64,000 nucleotides of DNA from Peromyscus leucopus (lineage: Eukaryota > Chordata > Mammalia > Rodentia > Cricetidae), in the NCBI RefSeq assembly GCF_004664715.2, contig NC_051079.1, positions 60,442,660-60,506,659 on the forward strand. The letters run 5' to 3'. Made by a program: the position numbers and the translations under genes. The notes beneath the pieces were generated by a model. That model had not been told where the DNA came from. It worked only from the letters and a program-made list of their open reading frames with translations, and made no database searches. Positions 1 to 10,914 of this stretch are shown piece after piece. Numbering within the stretch: the stretch's first letter is position 1; the number at the start of each line of letters is the position of its first letter.

Positions 1-280
1 TCTAGATGGATTAATTGACACCAGCCACTAAATGGTTTTGAAATAGTAGAAGCATGTGTAAATGGTGTTTGGAAGGTAGTAGGAAATCATTAAGGTTCTA
101 AATGTTTGTAAGAGAACAAGGAAGCACCATTTTGAAAAGATACTTTCAATAAAACTGAAAAAAACTATTAGGCATTGAAAAGATGATTTTTGAGTATATG
201 TGGGTGTGGTGTATGCGTGGGTATGCATTCTTGTATGGGTGTGCCTGCCTTTTAGCATGTGCGTGGGCCCACTAATGTGC

Positions 281-281
<1 letters not shown>
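1..281. other. No recognised feature; GT-rich towards the end
   Basis: Nothing recognised. From about 190 on the sequence is rich in GTG/TGTG words and leads into the GT microsatellite. A minus-strand open frame here is low-complexity (His/Thr rich) and is not credible as a gene. Confidence 0.5.
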
Positions 282-323
<42 letters not shown>

Positions 324-577
324 CCAGAGGTTAATACTGTATACAATCCTCAGTTGCTCTCCACTTTATCTACTGAAGCAAGGTCTTTTCCTGGACTCAG
401 AGCTCAGGACTTGGACTAATTTAGCTAGTTAACTTGCCTCAGGGACGCCTTGTAGCCCAGGGAATACAGGCAGACTGTCACACTCACCTACCATTTACAT
501 GATTGCCGGGATCCAAACTCTGATCTTCCTACTTGTACAGCAAGCCCTTTACTCAATGAGCCATCTCCTCATCCCTA
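282..577 (-). mobile_element. Composite B2-type SINE with B1-like middle, plus (GT)n tail
   Basis: Read on the minus strand it begins with the B2-like A-box region (gagatggctcattgagtaaa) and continues through a degenerate B1-like middle. It ends in (CA)n, which is the (GT)n tract at about 282-320 on the plus strand. The same architecture recurs at 22690, 28640 and 33850, so this is a dispersed family and not unique sequence. It is old, to judge from the many differences between copies. The family name is uncertain. Confidence 0.7.
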
Positions 578-910
578 CCCCCAGCACTCCTCAGATGATT
601 ATTAAGGCAGTGAACAAAAGATCAGACAATTTTGGACCAGAGATAAAAGGCAAATGCATAGTTTGAGAAATGTTACATCATATACAGTTAGCTAAAATTC
701 ATAGAACCCAAAGAAAGTAATGTGCTGAAAGTTAAGAACAACAATTATTTCTTATGACTTTCCTACAAGAATGTGTCCACAGCCTAACATCATTGTCCTT
801 AGCAGTTTAGTTTTGTTTCTCTCATACTTACACCACTAACAAGTACTTCTTCTGGGCAGGTTCTACAAGAGAGTGTTAATAATAGAATTTCTTTATATGT
901 TTTTTTAATG
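578..910. other. No recognised feature
   Basis: AT-rich sequence with no open frame or repeat that I recognise. Positions 911-925 are the 5' copy of the target duplication of the next SINE. Confidence 0.5.
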
Positions 911-1107
911 AAAAGATACCAACCATAGCCGGGCGGTGGTGGCGCACGCCTTTAATCCCAGCACTTGGGAGGCAGAGCCAGGCGGATCTCTGTAAGTTCG
1001 AGGCCAGCCTGGGCTACCAAGTGAGTTCCAGGAAAGGTGCAAAGCTATGCAGAGAAACCCTGTCTTGAAAAACAAAAAAAAAAAAAAAAAAAAAAAGATA
1101 CCAACCA
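911..1107 (+). mobile_element. B1 SINE with 15-bp target-site duplication
   Basis: The B1 body starts near 928 (gccgggcggtggtggcgcac) and runs through the A and B box regions to a poly-A tail at about 1074-1092. The variant 'ggaaaggtgcaaagcta' near the 3' end is the cricetid-type B1. It is flanked by a perfect 15-bp direct repeat, aaaagataccaacca, at 911-925 and 1093-1107, the hallmark of LINE-1-mediated insertion. The long clean tail and perfect duplication indicate a fairly recent insertion. Confidence 0.97.
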
Positions 1108-2774
1108 GGTATTTCTTATATATGTTTAGTTTTTTTTAAAAAAATCATCATATCTTAATAGTTTTTTTAACATTTTTTCTGAACTTATCAATGTCCATAG
1201 TACCATATGTTACATCATAAGACACTAGAGCGGTGGAGTGGTGTCTAGTGTGGAGACACAAGCTACCGTATTTGTTAATAATTCTGTGTTCCTATACTGT
1301 TGACAGCGTGGAAGCAGACATAATACAGCTGCTGGGGATCATGTGGATTTGAAGAGCTATTCCAGCCACAGCATGGTACAGCTGCCAGTCAAATGATGAG
1401 TTGCAATCAGATGTCTGATTAGGAATCCTTGTGAAGAGACAGTTGTTTTAATATAAAAATGTAGACCATGCTTTCTTCCCTTCTAGCAAACACTAAATTT
1501 ATAAATAGCCATTTTAAAATGAAAGCACAGACATTGTTCTCATTATTAGTTCCAACTTTATTATTTTGTCATACTCAAAGGTATATCTAATCTGTCTAAT
1601 AATGTCAAACACTTTTTTCTACCCAACAAGCAGAATGTATAGTTTATTCTCTTTCTAGCCATTCAGCAACTACATGTAGAGTAGCCAAATCATTTTTGAT
1701 AAATTTTTTTCATTGGTTATGCCATCCTCTTTCCATTGAATCTAGGTGATGAAAGGATTTCTACATTTGCTCAACATATGTTGTGCCTATCCCAGAGACA
1801 TGCTTCTCTCACTAGAAGGGCCTTGGTGCTTATATATCGTCAGTACAGTACTTTGGGATGCAAGGTGCCCCATTACATACATTCAAGCTATTACTACTAA
1901 TTGTTCAATTAATTTGCAATTCTAGATGGGTAAAAATAATGGGTTTGCCTTGTTTATGAAAATATCCCCTGAAGCAAAATTACACTACAATATCCACACA
2001 CAGGCGGTCCACATGCATCCTCTGGTAATTGTCACTGGAGAAGGATGCCATATGCTAATGAATTGTCTGGATCACTGAGAGACAAACAGCCCTGCAAGAC
2101 TTCTCTAAGACACATTTATATATCAAGCTAAAGATAGGCCCCGCTCATCGCAAGAACTGGAAAGCTCCAAGTGCTACATCATCATTTTCAGCTCATTTGA
2201 GTCATTAGCATTTTTCCATTATCATTTGTTTCCCTGTTACCACCTTCCCCAGGGTAATAGATGTGCTGTACCCTCAGGGTGCCTTATAAACACAGACTTT
2301 GGAGACTGTCTCCCACTCCAAGGAAATATTACAGGATTAAAAAATACAGACTACAGCTGTAATGCCACTAAAAATACCTGTGAAGGGATGTGAGTGTAAG
2401 CACTGAGGACAGAATGGCTCCATGTTCTTGTGTGCTCTGGATCCTCAGGAGCAGAAGGGGTGTGGGACAGAAGCTCCTGATTTACCGTATCTTCAGTGGG
2501 AATATCTTTCAGCATGGTCACACCGAAACCAAAATGTTGTACTAACCTAGTAACCGTGTGAAATCTTTGTATATCAGCTCATAACATAGTGAAATCAATT
2601 AAGCCATCTGAGATGACCAATGAGAACTAATTAGGGAAAAGAAAAAATTAATATAAGAAATGATCATTAGAACATTGTTCATGTTTTCATGAAACACTTA
2701 GAATTGTCCAAAGCTGTCATCATTTGTCCTTCTGGAAATATCTAATCATGAAATTAGGTTTTTCCCATTATTAC
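1108..2774. other. Repeat-free stretch, no gene seen
   Basis: No open frame of note and no repeat recognised. The part at about 2030-2215 contains homeobox-like TAAT words (atgctaatgaatt) and a consensus AP-1 word TGAGTCA at 2198-2204. That could fit conserved non-coding DNA, but I cannot test conservation here. Confidence 0.45.
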
Positions 2775-2865
2775 AATGAGTTCTGATTCTATGCTGGACA
2801 CTCTCCTAGGCACTCTGTACTTTAAAAGTTTATACTACATATCCTAAGCCTTATAATTTCTCCAC
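2775..2865 (-). mobile_element. Probable L2/MIR fragment
   Basis: The words 'tatgctggacactctcctaggcactctgtac' (split: tatgctggacactctcc, then taggcactctgta) follow the order of the antisense L2/MIR 3' part (tatgtgccaggcactgttctaggcactg). It is highly diverged, as expected for an ancient mammalian repeat. The boundaries are approximate. Confidence 0.5.
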
Positions 2866-3194
2866 TGTGCTATGCTGCAGTAAAAGTTGAAGATCCCCAG
2901 TAAACAATGTTTTGACTGTGTTATCTAAGAAATGAGTTGGTAACCTATTCCTTAAAGAACCTCTCCTGAGATACCATCTTACTCACAAAACTGATTGTCT
3001 CTATCAACCAACATGGCTCCAATAAAGCATTGCTTTATTGTATTTCTGGGTGCTCCATATGTTTGCAATGTGTTTCTTTTATCAGATTGTGTAATAGCCT
3101 GCAAGTCTTCAATCCTCTGAGTACATACCATAATGTTATTTCAAATCTTTTCTGTCTGTCTTGATCCACATTTTCTACACATGACTATGCTACT
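2866..3194. other. No recognised feature
   Basis: No gene or repeat recognised in this AT-rich stretch. Confidence 0.4.
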
Positions 3195-3330
3195 ATATTA
3201 GCCAAGGTTCTCCTGGTAAAGAGAGGCAGTGTGTAAAGGTATATAGACAGATTTTTTTTAAATGAGATACCTATTAGGTCCCACAATTATGAAGTCCCCC
3301 AATCTGCCATCTGCAAGCTGGATACCCAGG

Positions 3331-4217
3331 GTTACAATCTGAATTTGAAATGTCCCCACAGTTTCAGGATTTGAACATTTTTCCCCAGCTGGTGGAACTA
3401 CTTAGGGAAACTTTGGCACCATGAAGAATCAGGATTTACTTGGTGAAAAATCAGGATTTACTTGGAGCAGGCCTTTGAAGTTTGGGGCCTGGCCCTTTGT
3501 AGCCGAATTTCTAAATGGTCTTATTAAATAAAAAACACAGAGCCAGAAATTTGGGTTGAAGTGTTAGAGAAATCAAGGAAATACAGAAAGCCACCAGCCA
3601 ACCTTACCTCACCAACTCTGCAGCTTCCAAATGGTGTAACTTCCTGTCTACCCAGGCTTTGTATGTTTTCCTTTTCTGCCCTCTCATTGGCTCTCTTAGC
3701 CCAGCTACCTCACTTCCTCTTCCTACACAGCTCTGTCACAGTCTGTCTGTTTGTACAGACCTCCAGGTCTCCATGGTTGGTACTGGGATTAAAGGTGTGT
3801 GTCACCATGCTTGGCTCTGCTACTTAGCATGGCCTTGAACACACAGAGATCCTGCCTGCTAAGGTATTAAGGGCATGTGCTGCCTGACTTCTTTGTTTAC
3901 TTAAAATGGCTGGCCTTTTCCCCCTGATCTCCAGGCAAGCTTTATTTATTAATGCACAAATAAAATATCACCACATTTCAGCACAAATAAATTATCACCT
4001 TAGCCCTTGATTATTGTTACCCTCTCTGTTTGCTAGTCAGATATGATGTGAACACCTTATGCCAGATTCCATGACACTCTTGACCTGCACCATCCCATCA
4101 TACCTTCCATGCGGCAATGAACTGAAACCTCCTTGAAACTGTGAGTCAAAAGGCATCTTTCATGCTTAAGTTGTTTCTGTCAGGTATTGTGGTCAGAGTG
4201 ACACAAGACAGTTAATG
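3331..4217 (+). mobile_element. MT/MTE-type MaLR LTR, split by a younger LTR
   Basis: The 5' part reads 'gaatttgaaatgtccccac', then 'ccccagctggtggaact'. The 3' part reads 'gcggcaatgaactgaaacc', 'gaaactgtgagtcaaaagg', 'gtgacacaagacagttaat'. This is the order of a rodent MT/MTE-type MaLR solo LTR. A 20-bp stretch around 'aatcaggatttacttgg' is tandemly duplicated near 3426-3465. Positions 3498-4002 are a separate, younger LTR inserted into it. Confidence 0.75.
3498..4002 (+). mobile_element. Solo LTR, cricetid ERVK-like family 'A', copy 1
   Basis: 505 bp, starting TGTAGCCGAATTTCTAAATGG and ending caccTTA (terminal CA mutated). It is flanked by a perfect 6-bp direct repeat gccctt at 3492-3497 and 4003-4008. 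It contains B1-derived antisense segments (tactgggattaaaggtgtgt; ccttgaacacacagagatcc) and an AATAAA just before the 3' end. It aligns with the LTRs at 6446, 7786, 12859, 43056 and 46267. A 6-bp duplication is typical of class II (ERVK-like) elements. No internal retroviral sequence is present, hence a solo LTR. Confidence 0.85.
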
Positions 4218-4592
4218 AGACAGCCAATGAGACAGCTCCGCTGCAAGCCTAAAGTCTACAGATCACAGGAACAATGCTACAAGTCCAGTCTGGGTTCCCA
4301 ACATTTGATAACTACAAATGTCAATACCTGAAGGGAGAAGAAGATGGATGCTGCAGCTCAACCAGAGAGAGAAAAATTGTGTCTCCTTCACCTTTGCATT
4401 CTGTTCACACCCTTAGGAGATTGATACGGCCTGCACACATTGCCGAGAGTGACAGCTTTGTGCAGCCCGCTAATTTAAATGCTAATCTCTTTCTCCAGGA
4501 ACACTGGCAGACACACACTTAGAAACAGGTTTCCCCAGCTATCTGGTCATTCCTGGGTCCAGTCAATTCAACACACAAAGTTAACCCTTACA

Positions 4593-6439
4593 AGTCCATC
4601 CGGGATCTTGACACCGTACCAGTTACTTGCATCAAACTCCCTAAAAACACAATACAAATATAATCTTCCTGTTGTGATATAATTCTCATATATACAACCA
4701 AAACCACATTAATCTCTTCCTCAAAAGGGAAGTTCTTAAATTCAAGTTGGACATTATAATACGAAATGAATACTTAGTGAGCACATCTTCATTTCTGAGG
4801 ACATGAGTCATTAGCATTTCTGCCTAGATCAGATGTTGTAGTTTCTCATTGACCTGAACTCCTTGGCATAGCAATCCCATGAGATATACTAAGGGAGCTC
4901 CTACATTACTGAATACTCTTTCTTATCTCTGTTGAAGAGGTTATCTAGTTTACCCCTTGGCAATTTAGACCAGTCACTCCAACCAACACTGTAACTCTCT
5001 TTTCTGCCTGTTGAGTCAAGATGTATGAGGAAATGAAAGTGACAGGGTTAGCTTAAGCAACCAGTTCAATGGAATGGTTGTCAGGTCTCCTGGGGTAAGA
5101 ACTTCTTCTAGGCTGGAAGTTTCTAGACTAAGGAGGTATAAAGCTGTGGGAATAGGAAGCAAAGAATTTCCTAGTGGCTCATTAAGAATAATGTTTCCAT
5201 GCCTCCCATTTGTATTTCTAATTATAGTATACAGTACAGCATTATGTGCATGTCTTTTGTGTACAGCTTGACAGATGTATTCTAAACCTAGCATGTAACC
5301 AAACCACTAAACGAACACCTCAAAAACAAAGGAGATACCATATACTCTATGACTATGCTGGAGTGAGACCCCAGAATCTGCACTCTTATTGAGCATCCCA
5401 GGTGAGTTTCAAATCAGATCATACCTAGAGAATGTCTGATATGGCATAAATACGTCCCACTTCTGCCACCATAAAACTCCAGATGCATTTTCTAATTGCA
5501 GCTAACAATTTATATCATCAGACTTTGATAATGTGAAAATTGGTAGTTTTATTAATTGTAACCACAATCTTTTGCATATGCCTATAAATTTATATTCATA
5601 GGATTTGTCTTGTTCCCTGGCCCTTAGACCAGATGACAAGGGCCTTGGAAAATTGAGTTAATTAACTTCTTTCAGTCCTTTTGGACTCTGCCCCAGTTGT
5701 ACAACTCAGCTTTGCATGCAAGAACAAATACCAGCTAGTTATACTGAAATTTTGTGTGGTGTTAATCTGCTCAGAAATTGTGCCAACCTCTTAGCATCTT
5801 AATTAACCTGTTTATGTTTGCTGAGGATATTTCTCAAGAAATGTGCATGAGCAGAGATGGTGGAGGCAGAATCATCTCTATCGTTGCTCTTATCATTGAT
5901 ACTGCTAAAAAAAAGTGGTCTTGAATGAAAACCAGCATGGGTTCCTCCACAAAGCCTAGCCTGGTCATTTGATTTCCTAACATCCACCACACCCAATGTG
6001 CCTGTAATAATACATGGCTTCATGGTGGTGATGGTCACCATGAAGTATAGTCTTAAAACATGTTACTTTCACTGTACCTCTGGTAAAGAAATATTAACCA
6101 AGTTATTGAAATATACAGCATAGTGTCATGTGTAGAGACAGCCAAATACTTCATCAAATGAACAAATATGCACTGTTTCACTACATACACTGTAGGCCCT
6201 CTGTAACATTCCATTTTCTGCCATCTTCATTACCTGTATTCAATGAGCATCACCATAGTTCAATGACTCTCCTTCTGATGTATCATTAGGTGAACAGGAC
6301 CGTAACACTCCATGACAAGGCCAGGATCACCCACCTCTCTTCGTTTTACCATATAGCATTATATCATCTCACATGATCAGAAGGAAGGTGAGGACAAGAC
6401 AGTAAGTGTTGTGGCCAGTGCATTTGTGGACACCAGAGG
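4593..6439. other. 1.8 kb without recognised repeat or gene
   Basis: No dispersed repeat or convincing open frame recognised. The open frames at 5016-5294 and 5799-6041 have no recognisable motif and lie in compositionally ordinary DNA. It could contain unique regulatory sequence. Confidence 0.4.
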
Positions 6440-6445
6440 GACTGG

Positions 6446-6958
6446 TGTAGCATGAATCTTAAATGGTCTTATTAATTAAATCAAACCTGAGACCAGGTAT
6501 TGGGGTGAGTGCTGAAAGATTAGAGAAGCAGAACAAGCCACAGCTACCTCACCTCGCCAGTTCCTCAGCTGATCCTGTTTCCTCAGACTGGAAACCTCTG
6601 AGTCCTCATCCAGAACGAATCTCAAATGAACTGCTGCTGCAAAGCCTGAAAGCTTACCCAGCTAAAAGCTTCTAGTTTCTGGTCTTCACGCCTTATATAC
6701 CTTTCTGCTTTCTGCCATCACTCCCTGGGATTAAAGGCTCACTTTCTGGGATTAAAGGCATGAGTCACCATGCTTGGCTGTATCCTTGAACACACAGAGA
6801 TCCAGGTAGATCTTTGCCTCTGGAATACTAGGATTAAAGGTGTGAGTGACACCATTTTCTAGCCTCTGTATCTAGTGGCTGTTCTGTTCTCTGACCCCAG
6901 ATAAGTTTACTAGGGTGCACAAAATTTTGGGGAACACATACCACCACAGACCTGGAAA
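6446..6958 (+). mobile_element. Solo LTR, family 'A', copy 2
   Basis: 513 bp from TGTAGCATGAATCTTAAATGG to accacCACA. The flanks are gactgg (6440-6445) and gacctgg (6959 on), a 6-bp target duplication with one change. It has a TATA-like box (ttatatac, about 6693-6700) about 250 bp in, consistent with a U3 promoter. It contains two antisense B1-like segments (ctgggattaaaggcatgag; cacagagatccaggtagatc). Best-preserved 5' half of the six copies. Confidence 0.85.
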
Positions 6959-7229
6959 GCAGAGTAATGACAGAAACATCAGAGTCTGGGTTCTCTTCAG
7001 GAATGAACCATTTTTATTTTTCTTCCTACTGTTTGTATATTGTTTAGCTGGATGTTAGAATTGAACTATTACTGACTCCCTTATTTGAGTTTTTTCCTTC
7101 TGTACTCCCCTGCCCTTTTGACTTTGTTTTATTGGAGGACATGCCTCCTAGGCTTTATCTTTTTGTTTGTTTGTGCTACAATGTATTTATTTGCTATAAA
7201 AGTCCAGAAACATGCAAAATTTTATTTCA
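6959..7229. other. No recognised feature
   Basis: AT/T-rich sequence up to the 3' end of the antisense LINE-1. No target duplication for the LINE-1 could be identified. Confidence 0.4.
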
Positions 7230-7785
7230 TTAATTTTTTTCATTTATTTTACATACTGACCATGGTTTCTTCTCCCTCCTTCCCTCTTGCCCCCCACCCT
7301 CATCTACCCCCCTCCCCATCCACTCCTCCTTCATCTCCTTTCAGAAAGGTGCAGGCCTCCCACGGGCTTGCACAAAACATGACACATCAAGTTGAAGTAG
7401 GATCAAGCTCCTCTTCCTGCAAAAAGGCTGGACTAGGTAATCTGGTATGGGGAACAGGTTCCCAAGAGCCAGCTAGGTGCAAGAAACAGGTTCTGATCTC
7501 ACTGCAGGAGCCTTACAAACAGACCAAGCTACATAACTGTCACACACATGCAGAGGGCCTAGGTCAGTCCCATGCCAGGGTCCATGTGCTCCCAGAAACT
7601 CAGGTCAGCAAGTCTCTGTGGTTCCTTCATCATGACCAAGAGGATCCCCACTGCCTCCCCCTGGCTCATACAAAACTACTTCCCTTTCTTCTGGAGGACT
7701 CCAGGAGCTTGAGCTCTGCCCAGTGCTTGACCGTGAATCTCTGCATCTGCTTCCATCAGTTACTGGATAAAGGATCTCTGATGAC

Positions 7786-8431
7786 TGTAGATGTAACAGT
7801 CTTATTAAATAAGAAACACGGGCCGGGCGTGGTGGCGCACGCCTTTAATCCCAGCACTTGGGAGGCAGAGGCAGGCGGATCTCTGTGAGTTCGAGGCCAG
7901 CCTGGGCTACCAGTGAGCTCTAGGAAAGGCGCAAAGCTACACAGAGAAACCCTGTCTCGAAAAAACCAAAAAAAAAAAAAAAAAAGAAACACGGAGCCAA
8001 ATGCAGAGTTAAAAGCCCAAGAGGTCAGAGCAGTAGCTAAGAGCAGATACTAAAATCCTTTCTTACCCTTTGCTGCTGCTGTCGTTCTTCCCCTCAAAAG
8101 AGAGCTACTTCCTGTGTATCTGTCTTTTTATCAACTTTCTGTTCTGCCTTCTCATTGGTTGTAAACCCAACCACATGACCTCCTCGTCACTGCCTGTCTA
8201 TACAGACCTCCAGGTCTTCTATGATTGGTATTGAGATTAAAGGCATGTGTCTCCATGCTGACTGTATTCTTAAACACACAGAGATCTGCCTGTCATGTAA
8301 TCGGAATTAAAGGTGTGCACCACCACCGCCCGGCTTCTGCTATGACTTGCTATTAGCTCTGACCCCCAGGCAACTTTATTTATTAACATACAAATAAAAT
8401 TACTTTTCAGTACAAATAAAATATCACCATA
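7786..8431 (+). mobile_element. Solo LTR, family 'A', copy 3, inside LINE-1
   Basis: Starts TGTAGATGTAACAGTCTTAT and ends caccATA. The flanking 6-bp duplication gatgac is perfect (7780-7785 and 8432-8437). The LTR itself is about 472 bp once the B1 at 7822-7994 (B1 plus one copy of its duplication) is removed. It shares the sub-variant 5' end and 'aagaaacac' motif with the copy at 43056, so these two belong to one subfamily. AATAAA lies at about 8415-8420, near the 3' end. Confidence 0.9.
7811..7994 (+). mobile_element. Young B1 SINE with perfect 11-bp TSD, inside LTR
   Basis: The B1 body starts near 7822 (gccgggcgtggtggcgcacg) and ends in an A-rich tail at about 7959-7985. The direct repeat aagaaacacgg occurs at 7811-7821 and 7984-7994. 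Removing the insert restores an LTR sequence colinear with the copy at 43056. The body is close to the cricetid B1 consensus, so this is the youngest layer of the LINE-1/LTR/B1 nest. Confidence 0.97.
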
Positions 8432-8825
8432 GATGACAATTAGCTTAGTCACCAATCTGATTACAGTAGTTAGCCAGTTCAGAAACCCTCTCCACGCTTG
8501 CTAGGATCATCCTGGTGTGGTCCTGGGAGTTTCCCTGGCACCAGGTTTCTCCCTAACCCTGAAATAGCCCCCTCTCTAAAGACATCTCTTTCCTTATTCT
8601 CCCCTCCATCCAACCCCCAACCTGCCTCCTGAGCCTTGCCTGCCCAACCAACTTCCTTAAGTTCTCATCCTCCCATCTCCCCACCAACCCTCACCCCCAG
8701 TTTAGCCAGGAGATCTCTTCTACTTCCCCCTCTCAGGGAAATCCAGGCATTCTTCTTTGAGCCTTCTTTATTATCTAGCCTCTCTGGGGCTATGGATTGT
8801 AGGCTGGTTATCCTGTACTTTACTC

Positions 8826-10863
8826 CTAATATCCACTTATGAGTAAATATATACCATGTTTGTCTTTCTGGGTCTGGGTTTCTTCACTCAGAATGATTTG
8901 TTTCTAGTTCCATCTATTTGCCTGCAAATTTTATGAGGTCAATGTTTTTTACAGCTGAGTAATACTCCAATGTGTAAATGTACATTTTCCCTATCCATTC
9001 TTCAGTACAGGGGCATCTGAAGGTAGTTTCCAAGTTCTATCAGAAATAAAGCTGTTATAAACATAGTTGAGTAAGTGTCCTTGTGGTATGATTGAGCATC
9101 CTTCGGGTATATGCCCAAGAGTGGTTCAATTTTTTTGATCTTAGCCATTCTGACAAGTGTAAGATGGTATATCAGAGTTGTTTTGATTTGCATTTCCCTG
9201 ATGACTAAGAATGTTGAACAATTCCTTGGGTGTATTTCAGCCATTTGAGATTCTTCTGTTGAGCATTCTCTGTTTAGATCTGTAGCACATTTTTTGATTG
9301 GATTATTTGGTATTTTGATGTCTAGTTTCTTGAGTTCTTTATATATTTTAGACATCAGCCCTCTGTCAGATGTGGGATTAGTAAAGATCTTTTCCCATTC
9401 TATAGGCTGCAGTTTTAGCTTATTGACAATGTCCTTTGCCTCATAAAAGTTTTTCAGTTTTAGGAGGACCCATTTATTAATTGTCGATCTCAGTGTCTGT
9501 GCTACTGGTGTTATATTCGGGAAGTAATCTCCTGTACCAATGCATTCAGGGCTACTTCCCACTTTTCGTTTCTATCAGGTTCAGTGTAACTGGATTTATG
9601 TTGAGGTCTTTGATCCACTTGGACTTGAGTTTTGTGCAGGGCAATAGATACGGATTTATTTGTATTCTTCTACATGCTGACATCCAGTTATACCAGCACC
9701 ATTTGTTGAAGATCCTTTTTTTTTCTGTTATATGATTTCATACTTCATAAAAAATCAAGTGCTCATAGATATATAGATCTATGTCAGGGTCCATTGATCC
9801 ATGTGTCTACTTTTATGGCAATGCCAAGCTGTTTTTATTACTATAGCTCTATAGTAGACCTTGAAGTCAGGGGTGGTAATACCTCCAGAAGTTCCTTTAT
9901 TGTACAGAATTGTTTTAGCTATTCTGGGTTTTTGTTTTTCCATATGAAGTTGAGTATTATTCTTCTTAGATCTGTGAAGAATTGTATTGGAATTTTGATG
10001 GGAATTGCATTGAATCTGTAGATGGCTTTTGGTAAGATTGTCATTTTTACTATGTTGATCCTACCTACCTATGAACATAGGAGATCTTTCCATTTCCTGA
10101 TATTTTCTTCAATTTCTTTCTTCAAAGATTTAAAGTTCTTGTCATATAGCTCTTTCCTTGTTTGGTTAGAGTTACCCCAAGATTCTTTATATTATTTGTG
10201 ACTATTGTAAAGAATGTTGTTTCTATGATTTCTTTCTCAGCCCATTTTTCATTTGTATATAGGAGGACTACTGATTTTTTTTTTTTTGAGTTAATCTTGT
10301 ATCCAGGCACATTACTTAAGGTATTTATCAGCTGTAGGAGTTCTCTGGTAGAATTTTGGGGATCACATTTGTATACAATCTTATCATCTGAAAATGATAA
10401 TTTTGAATAATGATGAAAATCTTATCATCTCTCTAATTCCTCTTCCTCCCTTAAACTCCTTTTGTTGTCTTAGTGCTCTAGCTAGAACTTCGAGTACAAT
10501 ATTGAATAGATTTGGAGAGAGTGTGAACAGCCTTGTCTTGTTCCTGATTTTAATGGAATCATTTTGAGTTTCTCTCCATTTAATTTGATGTTGGTTGTCG
10601 GCTTGCTGTATATTGCTTTTTTTATGCTTAGGTGTGTTCCTTGTAACCCTGATCTCTCCGAGACCTTTATCATGAAGGGGTGTTAAATTTTGTTAAAGGC
10701 TTTCTCAGCATCTAATGAGATGATCATTTGGGTTTTTTTCTTTCAGTTTCTTTATATGGTGGATTACATTGACAGTTTTTTGTATGTTGAGCAGATTTTT
10801 GTATGTATCTCTTGGATGAAGCCTGCTTGATCATGGTAGATGATGATGATGATGATGATGATG

Positions 10864-10914
<51 letters not shown>

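Larger units (their letters stand above)
3195..4592 (+). mobile_element. Ancient mammalian repeat, split by a MaLR LTR
   Basis: The two halves, 3195-3330 (ccaaggttctcctggtaaag; cacaattatgaagtccccc; ctgccatctgcaagctgga) and 4218-4592 (taatttaaatgctaatctc; gtccagtcaattcaacacac; aaagttaacccttacaag), match the start and end of a common old mammalian dispersed repeat. That repeat opens with 'agggttctctagag' and closes with 'agttgacac...ttaaccatcaca'. I know the sequence but am not certain of the family name. The middle is occupied by younger insertions (3331-4217). Confidence 0.6.
7230..8825 (-). other. LINE-1 3'UTR (antisense), interrupted by LTR
   Basis: Pyrimidine-rich on the plus strand (the LINE-1 G-rich 3'UTR read backwards). 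Landmark words are 'aggctggactaggtaatc', 'gatctctgcatctgcttcc' and 'gtttccctggcaccaggttt'. It is continuous across the LTR insertion: the sequence ending gatgac at 7785 resumes at 8438, after a second gatgac. Confidence 0.85.

Noticed and set aside
2198..4819. Identical 16-mer TGAGTCATTAGCATTT at 2198-2213 and 4804-4819
   Set aside because: About one shared 16-mer is expected by chance in a window of this size, and the similarity does not extend outward.
7085..7888. 267-codon open frame, the longest in the window
   Set aside because: It runs from unannotated sequence through the antisense LINE-1 3'UTR into an LTR and a B1; its end is translated B1. No gene.
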